NCBI GenBank assembly: GCA_963753225.1
Contig: CAVWBQ010000026.1
Location: 1-64,000 of the forward strand
Source: Palsa-504 sp963753225
GTDB taxonomy: Bacteria > Actinomycetota > Actinomycetes > Streptosporangiales > Streptosporangiaceae
Length of the DNA: 64,000 nucleotides
Direction: 5' to 3'
Positions 24,005-32,120 of the stretch are shown piece after piece; positions within the stretch are counted from its first letter, which is position 1; every line of letters starts with the position of its first letter. The notes under the pieces were generated by a model that had not been told where the DNA came from, did no database searches, and saw only the letters and a list, made by a program, of their open reading frames with translations. The position numbers and the translations under genes are program-made.

Positions 24005-24747
24005 CGGGCACCCGCCGGGCCAGCGCTGGCAGAGGCTGGGCTCGCCGGGACCAGCGCGTGCACCAGCGCGTCCACCGCCGTATCCGCGGCCAGGCCGGCC
24101 GGGATGGCGGCGCCGTCCGGGTCGGAGAACCGGTGCCGGGCGAACCATGTCAGCGTCTCGAGCACCAGCCGGGCCGTCACCGCCGTGTCCGGCGTGCGGC
24201 GCAGCGTGCCAGCCTCGGCCCGGGCGGCCAGGTACTCGGACAGCGCCGCCAGGACCGGCGCGCGAATGCCCGCGTTCAGCAGGTCGGCCATCTCGGGCAG
24301 CTCCCGGGCCGAGCGTTCGAGCATGTCCGCGGCTTCCCTGGTCCGCGATTCGAGCTCGAACAGCTCGCGGAGGATCTCCTCGAACTCGGCCGCGCTGTCA
24401 TCGGCCCCCGGGCCGCACAGGGCTTCGGCGAGCGCGCCGAACGGGACCACCTCGGCGATGAAGTCGCGCGCCTCCGCCACGGTGGCGGCCAGCGGCGCGG
24501 GTGACAGCGGCAGGTCGCCCGCGGGCAGGTCCTCGAGCAGCAGCGCGTGGCGGATGGCCAGCACGAACAGGCCTTCCTTGCTTCCCACATACCGGTAGAT
24601 GGCCGCTTCTGACAGGCTCATCTCGGCCGCGACGTCGCTCATCCGGGCCAACCGGTATCCCTCTCGGGTGAAGACCCGCACGGCCGCGGCGATCAGCTCG
24701 GGAAGCCGCTCGTGCGCGTCACGCCTGCCTGTCATGTCCGCGATCAT
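24001..24747 (-). CDS. TetR-family repressor of the adjacent ABC exporter
   Basis: The N-terminal helix-turn-helix is clear (LIAAAVRVFTREGYRLARMS, then DVAAEMSLSEAAIYRYVGSK), followed by an all-helical ligand domain of about 180 residues. It is the first gene of a three-gene operon with four-base overlaps. A palindrome at 24756-24772 just before the start is the probable operator, so autoregulation and exporter control are expected. ATG 24747 is preferred over 24768, which would lie within the palindrome; ATG 24735 is another possibility. Confidence 0.85.
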   Translation of the reverse strand: MIADMTGRRDAHERLPELIAAAVRVFTREGYRLARMSDVAAEMSLSEAAIYRYVGSKEGLFVLAIRHALLLEDLPAGDLPLSPAPLAATVAEARDFIAEVVPFGALAEALCGPGADDSAAEFEEILRELFELESRTREAADMLERSARELPEMADLLNAGIRAPVLAALSEYLAARAEAGTLRRTPDTAVTARLVLETLTWFARHRFSDPDGAAIPAGLAADTAVDALVHALVPASPASASAGPAGAR

Positions 24748-24755
24748 ATGTGTAA

Positions 24756-24772
24756 GTGAGTCAATCACTCAC
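24756..24772. promoter_or_regulatory. Probable TetR operator (inverted repeat)
   Basis: GTGAGT-CAATC-ACTCAC is a perfect six-base inverted repeat with a five-base spacer. It lies 9 bases upstream of the TetR start and immediately before the operon. Placement and symmetry fit binding by the homodimeric TetR regulator encoded next to it. Confidence 0.65.
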
Positions 24773-24803
24773 ATTACGGACCAGGGCTGGCCTTGCTGGC
24801 GGA

Positions 24804-25058
24804 GGTATCAAGGCCAAGGACTTCGACACCGAGCAGCCGGGCTTTACGCTGACCAACGACATCGAGCTGGAGACCGGCATGAGAGCGCGCAGCAGGTCCG
24901 GGCCCTGATCGCTAAGGGAGCCCTGTCGCCGGGCGCGATGGCGACATCGGATTGCCAGGGCGACCACGCGATGCTGGCCGAACGGGGTGTCGAATTCATC
25001 CAGGAACCGGCCGGGCGCCCCTACGGGATCGAGGCGCTGCTACGCGACGACTCGGGCA
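24804..25058 (+). pseudogene. Degenerate VOC (glyoxalase-like) protein
   Basis: Two frames together resemble one VOC protein. The first reads KAKDFDTEQPGFTLTNDIEL (usually RAKDFYTEQVGFTLD). After a gap and frame change, the second reads CQGDHAMLAERGVEFIQEPA, GRPYGIEALLRDDSGN. Internal sequence of roughly 40 residues is missing, and the ends of the protein are lost. It is a remnant between the exporter operon and the GIY-YIG gene. Confidence 0.65.
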
Positions 25059-25063
25059 ACGGG

Positions 25064-26036
25064 TCAGCTTCTGCCAGCGGACGACCTGAGCCGAGCCGCC
25101 GATTGGGCACGCGGCGAGCGCAAGCGAGCCGCCAATTGGGCACTGCGCCGGGCGAAGGCGGTCCAGCCGGGCGGCGTCCCGGTCAGGTGGCGGCGGGCGG
25201 CGGCAGCGCCGCAGGGGCGCTGCCGCCAGTCGCGCATCCGCCCGTCGCGGATCTCGAACCGGACGAGCACGCCGTCCGCCCAGCCGCACACGTCCGCGTC
25301 GTCTTGGATCCCGGTGACCTTCTGCTCCCCGGTCACCCAGTCCAGCGCCTCGAGCTCGGCCTGCAGCCGGCCCGCGAACTCGAAGGCCAGCGCGGCCGCG
25401 GCCGCGTCGCGGCGCGCGGTCAGCTCGGCACGCAGCGCGGACACAGCGACCTGGTCCCGGTCCAGCACCGCGGCGATGGCCCGGGCCAGTCCGGCCCGCG
25501 CCGTCGGCGAGGCGCCGCGCAGCCGGGCCCATGTCACGTTCGGTTCCCGCCTGGCGGTCCGCGGCGTAGCCGAGCGGGAGAACCCGGCCGAGCCCGGACA
25601 CAGCGTCGCGCACCTTCTGGCCGCCCAGGTAGGGGCCGAAGTCGCCGGGCGCCGGCTGGCGCACGACGGTCAGGCCGGGGCTGCGCGGGGACGCGCTGAG
25701 CCTGATCCACACCTCGGCCTCCTGGCCGCCCTGGGCGCGGTTCCACGGCGGGCGGCGGTACTCGAGCAGGTTCCGCTCCAGCCACGCGGCCTCATACGCG
25801 GAATCGCAGATCACCGCCTCGACCCGGACGATCCGGGCCACCATCGGGGCCAGGTGGGCCCGGTCGCCGAGATCTCCCCAGTAGGACAGCACCCTGCGGC
25901 GCAGGCTGACCGCGCGGCCGATGTAGAGGACCCGCCCGGCCCGGTCACGGAAACGGTAGACGCCAGGGGCTTGCGGGAGAGCCGCGGCCCTGACCGGAGG
26001 AGTGCCCTGCGAGCCCACCGTACGAGCCCACCGCAC
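25064..26036 (-). CDS. GIY-YIG endonuclease, UvrC/Cho-like, with a one-base frameshift
   Basis: The N-terminal GIY-YIG nuclease domain is visible as PGVYRFRDRAGRVLYIGRAV, with SLRRRVLSYW and the catalytic glutamate in AAWLERNLLEYRRPPWN. At about 25528 the frame breaks: the upstream part ends in TERDM and the rest (ARLRGASPTARAGLARAI...FAGRLQAELEALDWV) continues one base over. Removing one G from the run at 25528-25530 restores a single protein of about 323 residues. This family resembles the N-terminal half of UvrC and probably acts as a repair nuclease. The last 30 residues are low-complexity. Confidence 0.7.
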
Positions 26037-26130
26037 CGAAAGGGGCCTGTCAAGAAGTGGTGTTACGGTCTAGGGGGCAGCCGTGCGGTGCGCGTGGAAT
26101 CGGGCATGTCGCTGCTTTAAAGTTCTATCC

Positions 26131-26775
26131 ATGGCGGAATCCGAACCCGGCGGCGAGATCGCCCGCAATGAGCTGCGCGCCTCGCACGACGACAGGGACC
26201 GGGTGGTCGAGCTGCTGCGGGTATCCGCTGGGGACGGGCGGCTGACCGCCGAGGAACTCGACGAGCGGCTGGAACAGGCCATGACCGCGCGGACCTACGG
26301 TGAGCTGGCCCGGCTGGTCGCCGATCTGCCCGCGGTGGGATCCGCGTTGAGCCCGGCGGCTGCGCTGCGGGCCAAGGACGTGGTGCGCATCGACACCCGC
26401 AGCGGGCACATCAAGCGGGACGACCGGTGGGTCGTCCCGCAGCGGATGGAAGTGAAGGTGACCAGCGGCCATGTGCTGCTGGACTTCACCCAGGCGGTGA
26501 TCACGCACCCCACCCTCAAGCTCGACGTCGAGGTGCGCAGCGGGCACATCAGGCTGCTGACCCGGCCGGGGATCGTGGTGGACGCCGACGAGGTGGCCAT
26601 CCGCAGCGGCCACGTCCGGGTGAAGGCGCCGTGGGGTTCCGAGGTCCCGGTCCAGCTGCACATCGAGGTCACCGGCAAGGTGGGCAGCGGGCACTTCGTC
26701 GCCCGGCCGCGGTACCGTAACCTCTGGCAGTGGCTGACCAGGCAGCCCAAGCCGTACATGGTCGCCGCGCGCTGA
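26131..26775 (+). CDS. DUF1707 (SHOCT-like) domain protein
   Basis: Residues about 8-65 form the DUF1707 helical domain (NELRASHDDRDRVVELLRVS, TAEELDERLEQAMTARTYGE, LARLVADLP) typical of actinobacterial proteins. The C-terminal 140 residues form a repetitive beta region in which SGHI/SGHV recurs about every 20-35 residues (RSGHIKRDDR, SGHVLLDF, RSGHIRLL, RSGHVRVKAP, SGHFVARP). This suggests a beta-solenoid-like fold. The function is unknown. The kinase-like gene starts two bases after its stop. Confidence 0.8.
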   Translation: MAESEPGGEIARNELRASHDDRDRVVELLRVSAGDGRLTAEELDERLEQAMTARTYGELARLVADLPAVGSALSPAAALRAKDVVRIDTRSGHIKRDDRWVVPQRMEVKVTSGHVLLDFTQAVITHPTLKLDVEVRSGHIRLLTRPGIVVDADEVAIRSGHVRVKAPWGSEVPVQLHIEVTGKVGSGHFVARPRYRNLWQWLTRQPKPYMVAAR

Positions 26776-26777
26776 CC

Positions 26778-27296
26778 GTGACCCTGATCGTGGTGTCCGG
26801 CGCGCCGGGCACCGGCAAGTCCACGATCGCCGCCGCGCTCGGGGCCGCGCTGCGCTTCCCCGTACTCTCCCTCGACCCGATCAAGGAGGCGCTGGCGGAC
26901 GTCCTCGGACTGGGCGGCGAGGACTGGTCCAACCAGGTCGGCGACGCGGCGGCCGAGGTGGTGTTCCGGCTGGCGGCGGCTTTCCCCGACGCCGTGGCCG
27001 AGGGCTGGTGGCGCGGGACTCGCCGGGACCGGGCGCTGGGCGAGTTCGCGGGCGCGACCGAGGTGTTCTGCCATTGCGATCCCAAGCTGGCCGCGGAACG
27101 GGTGATCGCCCGGATCGGCCACGGCCGGCACGCCATTCACCGTGACGTGATAAACCCCGTGATGGCGGAACGCGTCGGGTTCCTGGCGGCGACGGTGATA
27201 CCGCTGCGGCTGGGCGCGGCCCTGGTCGAGGTGGACACCGGGGCGGCCGGGGCGGCCGGGGGAGCAGTCACGGAGGTCCGTTCGGTTATGACTTGA
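26778..27296 (+). CDS. P-loop AAA/zeta-toxin-like small-molecule kinase
   Basis: The product begins VTLIVVSGAPGTGKSTIAAAL, a Walker A of the adenylylsulfate/shikimate-kinase-like group. A DPIKEALADVLG acidic site follows, then VAEGWWRG and an arginine-rich lid segment (RVIARIGHGRHAIHRD). Length (172) fits small AAA_33-type kinases. The substrate is not predictable. The GTG start two bases after the DUF1707 stop suggests cotranscription. Confidence 0.7.
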   Translation: MTLIVVSGAPGTGKSTIAAALGAALRFPVLSLDPIKEALADVLGLGGEDWSNQVGDAAAEVVFRLAAAFPDAVAEGWWRGTRRDRALGEFAGATEVFCHCDPKLAAERVIARIGHGRHAIHRDVINPVMAERVGFLAATVIPLRLGAALVEVDTGAAGAAGGAVTEVRSVMT

Positions 27297-27319
27297 CAGT
27301 CGGCCGCGGGGGCTAAGGT
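27293..27319 (+). promoter_or_regulatory. Candidate vegetative promoter
   Basis: TTGACA (27293-27298) and TAAGGT (27314-27319) are separated by 15 bases, a slightly short spacing for a main-sigma promoter. It lies 40 bases upstream of the TetR fragment and would drive that remnant together with the VOC and HEXXH genes. Confidence 0.4.
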
Positions 27320-27358
27320 GGCTGTGCACTGAGGTACGGCTCCGAGGGGAACCGAGCG

Positions 27359-27553
27359 ATGACAAGCCAGGCCGCCGACCACCGGCGGGCGACCGCCGAG
27401 CGCAACGTGGCGGCCATCCTGGACGCGACCGGGGAATTGCTGAGCCAGGCGGGGCCGGCCAGGTTCGCGGCCGTCGCGGCCGGGGCGGGCGTGTCCCGGG
27501 TCACCGTGTACGCGCAGACGTCGATGATCGAGCTGATGCGGGAGTACTACTGA
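27359..27553 (+). pseudogene. TetR repressor remnant truncated after the HTH
   Basis: The frame gives a normal TetR N-terminus: ERNVAAILDATGELLSQAGP, RFAAVAAGAGVSRVTVYA. It loses similarity exactly where the recognition helix should end (HFPTREAL is expected, QTSMIEL is found) and stops at 64 residues. The ligand domain is absent. A double-VOC gene starts two bases after the stop, so the deletion fused the repressor 5' end to its neighbour's leader. Confidence 0.6.
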
Positions 27554-27555
27554 GC

Positions 27556-28293
27556 ATGCCTACTCGACTGGTGCACCTGGTTGTGGACGCGGCCGATCCG
27601 GGTCGGCTGGCCCGGTTCTGGGCCGAGGCGCTCGGCTGGGAGGTGGCCTCCGAGGAGCCCGACGAGGTCGATGTCTGCCCGCCCGGGTTCAGCTACCCGG
27701 ACCCGTCGGCGCTGCCGCTGGTGTTCGTGCCGGTGCCCGAGCCGAAGAACGGGAAGAACCGGGTGCACCTGGACCTGGCCACCGAATCGGCGACGCACCA
27801 GGCGGCTGAGGTGAGGCGACTGCTCGCCCTGGGCGCGGTACCCGCGGACATCGGGCAGGGCGACGTGCCCTGGACCGTCCTGGCCGACCCGGAGGGCAAC
27901 GAGTTCTGCGTGCTCGATCCGCGGCCGATCTACCGGGACACCGGCCCGGTCGCGGCCGTGGTGGCCTACTGCGCCGACCCGGCCGCCGTGGCCGGGTTCT
28001 GGGCGACGGTCACCGGCTGGGCACCGGCCACCTCGACGGCCAGCGGGCTGTCGCTGCGGTCACCGGACGGTATCGGGCCGTATCTCGAGTTGCTGCCGTC
28101 GGCGGACCCTAAGGTCGTCAAGAACCGGATTCACCTGGACGTTGCGCCGTACCAGGATGAGGATCACGCGGCCGCGATCGTGGCGCTGACCGGGGCGGGC
28201 GCGGTCCGGCTCGACATCGGCCAGGGGGACGTGCCGTGGACCGTGCTGGCCGACCCGGAAGGCAGCGAGTTCTGCGTGCTGTCGCCGCGGTGA
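27556..28293 (+). CDS. Two-domain VOC (glyoxalase-like) protein
   Basis: Two homologous VOC domains are in tandem, residues 1-115 and 120-245. Each ends in the same block, DIGQGDVPWTVLADPEGNEFCVL or DIGQGDVPWTVLADPEGSEF. Each begins with DPGRLARFWAEALGW or DPAAVAGFWATVTGW. Such Glyoxalase_6-type proteins bind or modify small molecules and are common in actinomycetes. The HEXXH gene overlaps its stop (GTGA). The substrate is unknown. Confidence 0.85.
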   Translation: MPTRLVHLVVDAADPGRLARFWAEALGWEVASEEPDEVDVCPPGFSYPDPSALPLVFVPVPEPKNGKNRVHLDLATESATHQAAEVRRLLALGAVPADIGQGDVPWTVLADPEGNEFCVLDPRPIYRDTGPVAAVVAYCADPAAVAGFWATVTGWAPATSTASGLSLRSPDGIGPYLELLPSADPKVVKNRIHLDVAPYQDEDHAAAIVALTGAGAVRLDIGQGDVPWTVLADPEGSEFCVLSPR

Positions 28294-28880
28294 CGCCGGC
28301 GCAGGCCAGGACCCTGGCCCGGATCCAGGCCGAACTGGCCCGGCTCATCCGCCACGACGACGAGTCGGTCGTGCACGAGACCTGGATCAGGCAGCGTTAC
28401 GACCTCGGGGTGGCGGCCAGCTACGCCCCGGCCCGGACCGCGGCGGTGCGTACGGCCTGGCACGAAGCCGGCCACGCGGTAGCAGCGCTGGCCGTCGGGG
28501 CCCGGTTCAGCTCGGCCAGCATCCGTCACGGTTCCGGCACCCAGGGCCGGGTCCATGGCATCCAGGGCGGTGGTGACCGGGCGTTCGTTATCGACGCGGC
28601 GGGCCAGGTCGCCGAGCGGCTGCGGGACTGGTCGTTGCCGGCCAGCGACGACGAGCTGCGCGCGTGGCTGCCGACCTGGCGGGCGGACGGCGGCGACGCG
28701 CACCGGTTCCGGCGTGACCTCGCGGCCAGGTTCGGCGGCGACGAGGTGGCAGCCTGGCGGCACTGCGAGCTGGCGCTGACCCCGCTCCGGCCGCGGATCC
28801 GCCGGGTGGCCCGGGCGCTGCTCGTGCACCCGCGGCACCTGCCCTACGAGGTGGTGGCAGCCGTCGCGGCCGGTGTCTGA
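28290..28880 (+). CDS. Small HEXXH (FtsH peptidase M41-like) protein
   Basis: The product (about 196 residues from the GTG at 28290) contains AWHEAGHAVAALAVGARFSS, an HEAGH zinc-metallopeptidase motif like that of the M41 domain of FtsH, with no AAA+ or membrane domain. Downstream, AFVIDAAGQVAERLRDW may supply the third ligand region. The N-terminal 40 residues are helical. The start overlaps the VOC stop. It may be a stand-alone soluble peptidase or a catalytically altered relative. Confidence 0.6.
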   Translation: MTPAQARTLARIQAELARLIRHDDESVVHETWIRQRYDLGVAASYAPARTAAVRTAWHEAGHAVAALAVGARFSSASIRHGSGTQGRVHGIQGGGDRAFVIDAAGQVAERLRDWSLPASDDELRAWLPTWRADGGDAHRFRRDLAARFGGDEVAAWRHCELALTPLRPRIRRVARALLVHPRHLPYEVVAAVAAGV

Positions 28881-28891
28881 AGGCAGGGCGC

Positions 28892-29497
28892 CTAGGCCGA
28901 CCGGTACCAGGCCGGAAAGCCGGCCAGCGAGTCGAGCACCACGTCAGCGCCCGCGCCCGCCAGTTCCTCGCCGGTGAACGAGCCGGTAGTAACGCCCACC
29001 GCCCGCGCGCCGGCCTGCACCGCGGCGGCCATGTCCGGCGGGGTGTCCCCGACGTAGGCGACCGCCTTCAGGCGGCGCAGCACCGCCGCCTTCTCCGGGC
29101 CGTGCACCAGGGTGAACAGCTCGTCGGGGACCAGCCCGGCCGCCCGCAGGCTCGGGCCGGCCGATATCAGGTGCTTGGCGGTGATGACGACCGCCCGCTG
29201 CCCCGCCGCCCGGACCGCGGCGAGCGCCTCGTGCGCGCCGGGCAGCACGGTCGTCATCGGCTCGGCCAGCCGCAGGTAGTGCCGCCGGTAGATCTCCGCC
29301 GCCGCGGCCACCCGCTCAGGCGGGAACCAGAACGCCAGCTCGTCCTCCAGCTTGACGCCGAGCCGCCGGTCCACCGCGTCCGGGTCGATAGCGGTCCCGG
29401 TTTCCCTGGCGACTTCGGCGAACGAGGCCAGGATGGCCGGACGCGAGTTGATCAGCGTCATGTCGAGGTCGAACCCGACCGGCCCCGATCCGCCCAT
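28892..29497 (-). CDS. HAD-superfamily phosphatase (phosphoglycolate phosphatase-like)
   Basis: The nucleophile motif is GFDLDMTLINSRPAI (DxDxT), motif II is AVVITAKH, motif III lies around GPEKAAVLRRL, and motif IV is VAYVGDTPPDM. The helical cap (residues about 20-85) is of the C1 type seen in Gph-like enzymes. The 201-residue length is normal. It converges on the HEXXH gene and is divergent from the YjbR gene. The substrate is a phosphorylated metabolite that cannot be identified from sequence. Confidence 0.85.
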   Translation of the reverse strand: MGGSGPVGFDLDMTLINSRPAILASFAEVARETGTAIDPDAVDRRLGVKLEDELAFWFPPERVAAAAEIYRRHYLRLAEPMTTVLPGAHEALAAVRAAGQRAVVITAKHLISAGPSLRAAGLVPDELFTLVHGPEKAAVLRRLKAVAYVGDTPPDMAAAVQAGARAVGVTTGSFTGEELAGAGADVVLDSLAGFPAWYRSA

Positions 29498-29561
29498 GCC
29501 TCCCCCGTCACCCGGTCGCTCCCGGTGAATTCTACGATCGGCGGCGCGTTACTGTGCCGGT

Positions 29562-29906
29562 ATGACATGGGAAACCCTGCTCGCCTACTGCCTGGCCAAG
29601 CCGGGGGCCTGGCAGGACGAGCCGTGGGAAGGCGATGTGGTGGCCAAGGTCGGCGGCAAGATCTTCGCGTTCTTCGGATCGGGTGACACCCCTTCCGTGG
29701 GCCTGAAGTGCGGGCCCAGCCGGGAGGCGGCCGACGAATGGCTCCTGCGGTATCCGGGCGACGCGTCCGTGATGGCCTATATCGGCCGGTCCGGGTGGAA
29801 CACGCTGCGGATCGGCGACACGATTCCCGACGACGAGCTGCTCGAAGCCATCGATGCCTCTTATTCGGCCATCGTCAGCAAGCTGCCCAAGAAGGACCGG
29901 CCTTGA
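29562..29906 (+). CDS. MmcQ/YjbR family protein
   Basis: This 114-residue protein has the YjbR signatures: LLAYCLAKPGAWQDEPWEGD, VAKVGGKIFAFFG, LKCGPSREAADEWL and GRSGWNTLRIGDTIPDDELL. The family has a CyaY-like fold with a positively charged face and is called DNA-binding, though its role is poorly known. The stop overlaps the TTG start of a Nudix gene (TTGA), indicating a two-gene unit. Confidence 0.88.
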   Translation: MTWETLLAYCLAKPGAWQDEPWEGDVVAKVGGKIFAFFGSGDTPSVGLKCGPSREAADEWLLRYPGDASVMAYIGRSGWNTLRIGDTIPDDELLEAIDASYSAIVSKLPKKDRP

Positions 29907-30379
29907 CACTATCTCAGGAAGCAATACCTCTCCCGCGTATCCCAGTGTCGGCGGGGGCGCTCATCTACGATCGCGCCGGGCGGTTGCTGATCCTCAAGCC
30001 GACCTACAAGAGCGGCTGGACGATTCCCGGTGGCGTGATGGAGGCGGACGGCGAGTCGCCGTGGGAGGCATGCCAGCGCGAGGTGCGGGAGGAGACCGGC
30101 CTCGAGGTGAGCCATGGGCGGCTGGCCGTCATGGACTTTCGCCGGCCCCGGGAGGGCCGGCCGGGGGGCATCAGGTTCCTGTTCGACTGCGGGCAAATCA
30201 GCGACAAGGAGCTGACCGACCTGAAGCTTCAGCCCGAGGAGATCTCCGAGTCCCGGCTGGTCCCCCTGCCTGACGTGTTCGCCCTGCTCAGAAGGCCCAT
30301 CAGGCGGCGGGTGCGGGCGGCCACCCAGGGCGGGGGTCGACGGACCCTGGTCTACCTGGAGAACGGCCGCCCGGTCTGA
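29903..30379 (+). CDS. Nudix hydrolase
   Basis: The Nudix box is complete: GGVMEADGESPWEACQREVR followed by EETGLEV, fitting Gx5Ex7REUxEExGU. It is preceded by a strand (VSAGALIYDRAGRLLILKPT). A TTG at 29903 overlapping the YjbR stop is the likely start because the alternative starts lie far inside the upstream gene. Nudix enzymes hydrolyse nucleoside diphosphates linked to other moieties. Its last 80 bases overlap the 3' end of the converging hypothetical gene. Confidence 0.85.
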   Translation: MTLSQEAIPLPRIPVSAGALIYDRAGRLLILKPTYKSGWTIPGGVMEADGESPWEACQREVREETGLEVSHGRLAVMDFRRPREGRPGGIRFLFDCGQISDKELTDLKLQPEEISESRLVPLPDVFALLRRPIRRRVRAATQGGGRRTLVYLENGRPV

Positions 30380-31286
30380 TCCGGCCTGCCCCGACGCGGC
30401 CGTCAGGCCGCCCGGCCAGCCGCCGGACCGCGTCGCGCAGCGGTTCGCCGTCACCCGGATCGGTGAACGCGATGATGATGGCCATGGCGATCTTGGCCAA
30501 GAGCGAGGTCGGCTTGTCATGATCGAGCGGCCGGGCCGACGGCGGCACGTGTTTCGTCTCGGGGAGCAGGGCCCGGAACACGACGCCTTCCCCGGCCGCG
30601 TGCAGGGCGTGCGCGAGGTCATCCCACGACACATCCGGCCTGAGCCGCAGGCCGAGCCTGCCGAACGCGTCCGCGTAGAACTCCTTCCACGCCTCGACGT
30701 GAGCCTGATCGACGCGCCGCAGCGCGTTCGCGACCTGGTCGTCATGCGCCAGAATCGCCTGGAATATCATCTGCAGCCGGAATGCTTTATCGTTCTTCAG
30801 GTTCAGGACCTCGTCGTATGCTATTTGATCGATTTTCTCATCGAAACCGCCGCGCCCGCTGTCCGTATCGGTTCCGAAGAGGAGGCTGGCGGCCTTTCCG
30901 GCCTGACCGGGTGTGGCCAGCCGCGACCGCAGCGAATAAATAGCGAGGTCGCGAAGATACCCAGCCTGCGTATTCCAGCGGTACCGGAACGCGGACTCGG
31001 TTGGCTTGCCCGCCTTCCCGTCCGGCCCGGTCCACGACCTCTCTGCCTCGTCGACCACCAGGCGCCGCGACACGCAGGCCAGCAACTCATCGAAGGGAAC
31101 GCGCCCGCGGCCGGGGGCCCCCTCCGCGTCGCGGGCGAGAATGTCGTGCAGTAGCCGCTCCCCCGCCTGCAGGAACTCACGGGTACAGGAGTCATTTGCC
31201 AGCACGTCGGCGTGCCGCACTTCGGAGAGCAGATCGGAAAGATCCTCGGGCGTGCCCTGCGGTACCTGCCGTTCGTCCACCGTCAT
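30300..31286 (-). CDS. Hypothetical protein, possibly TetR-like
   Basis: The roughly 328-residue product is unrecognised by name. The segment ESAFRYRWNTQAGYLRDLAI followed by YSLRSRL is reminiscent of a recognition-helix region, and DVSWDDLAHALHAAGEGVVF RALLP resembles the C-terminal helices of TetR proteins. A canonical HTH is not obvious. The last 40 residues are glycine-, arginine- and proline-rich and overlap the converging Nudix gene, so the natural end may be near RRLAG. A perfect palindrome lies just upstream of its start. Confidence 0.55.
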   Translation of the reverse strand: MTVDERQVPQGTPEDLSDLLSEVRHADVLANDSCTREFLQAGERLLHDILARDAEGAPGRGRVPFDELLACVSRRLVVDEAERSWTGPDGKAGKPTESAFRYRWNTQAGYLRDLAIYSLRSRLATPGQAGKAASLLFGTDTDSGRGGFDEKIDQIAYDEVLNLKNDKAFRLQMIFQAILAHDDQVANALRRVDQAHVEAWKEFYADAFGRLGLRLRPDVSWDDLAHALHAAGEGVVFRALLPETKHVPPSARPLDHDKPTSLLAKIAMAIIIAFTDPGDGEPLRDAVRRLAGRPDGRVGAGRIRPGGRSPGRPGSVDPRPGWPPAPAA

Positions 31287-31311
31287 CTTCGCCTCCCGCG
31301 GCTACCGCGAT

Positions 31312-31335
31312 GTCACGACCCAGGTGGGTCGTGAC
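31312..31335. promoter_or_regulatory. Perfect palindrome in a divergent promoter region
   Basis: GTCACGACCC-AGGT-GGGTCGTGAC is a ten-base inverted repeat with a four-base centre. It lies 26 bases upstream of the leftward hypothetical gene and about 104 bases before the rightward cyclase-like remnant. Position and symmetry suggest an operator, perhaps for the neighbouring TetR-like protein. No T-run follows, so a terminator is unlikely. Confidence 0.55.
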
Positions 31336-31438
31336 CCGAGATGACCCGGCTGCCCGTACATGCCAGACTCGTGCATTAAACGCCGAACCAATGTCATGGC
31401 CGGAACTCTATGTCTGGATCACCTTGGAAGGGGGAACC

Positions 31439-32120
31439 ATGAATAGACAAAACTACGCTTTCGGACCTGTCGGAATGCAACAACTTCGCGGCGGTACGCG
31501 GTCGCGCCGACCGGTCGGGACACTGCCGTTCCGGTACTTGCGGCGGACGGCGGTTCCGGTCGGGGCCCGGCCCGCGACCAGATGGACTGGCCAGATCTGT
31601 CCCATCGTGCTCACCGATATCACCGCGTTCAGCGCGCACCGCCGCAGCGACGAAGACCGCCTGACCCTGCGTCGCACCATGTACGACATGCTGCAACGGG
31701 CGTTCGAGGCCGCCGGACTGGCGTGGCAAAGGCTCCACAAGGAGGATCGCGGCGACGGGACCCTGATCGTGATTCCCCCGGATACCCCGGCCAGCGCTGT
31801 GGCGGCTCGGGCCCTCGGCCACCTGGATGCAACTCCGGGTGGCCCTGCACGCCGGCCCGGTGATCCGCGATGCCCAGGGCGTGACCGGCCATGCCATTAA
31901 CCAGACGGCACGCCTCGTCCAGGCCAGGATCCTGCGGAAGAGCCTCGATGAGACACAGGCGGACCTGGGCGTCATCGTCTCGGCCTACATCTACGACAAC
32001 GTCATACGGCAGCATGAGGGCCAGCCGATGGACGCGACGCTCTATCGGAAGATCAGATTCCAGGTGAAGGAATCGGCGCTGACCGCGTGGATCCACCTGA
32101 CCGGTGCCGCTAGCGAATGA
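31439..32120 (+). pseudogene. Broken class III nucleotide-cyclase-like gene
   Basis: ATG 31439 follows GGAAGGGGGAA. The first part reads CPIVLTDITAFSAHRRSDED, LHKEDRGDGTLIVIPP, matching the strand with the metal-binding aspartate and the DRGDG segment of class III cyclase-like domains. After about 31800 the match continues in another frame (MQLRVALHAGPVIRDAQGVT, GHAINQTARLVQA), and roughly 40 residues between the parts are missing. A frame-changing deletion is the likely cause. Its 3' end overlaps the converging VOC gene by about 11 bases. Confidence 0.65.
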
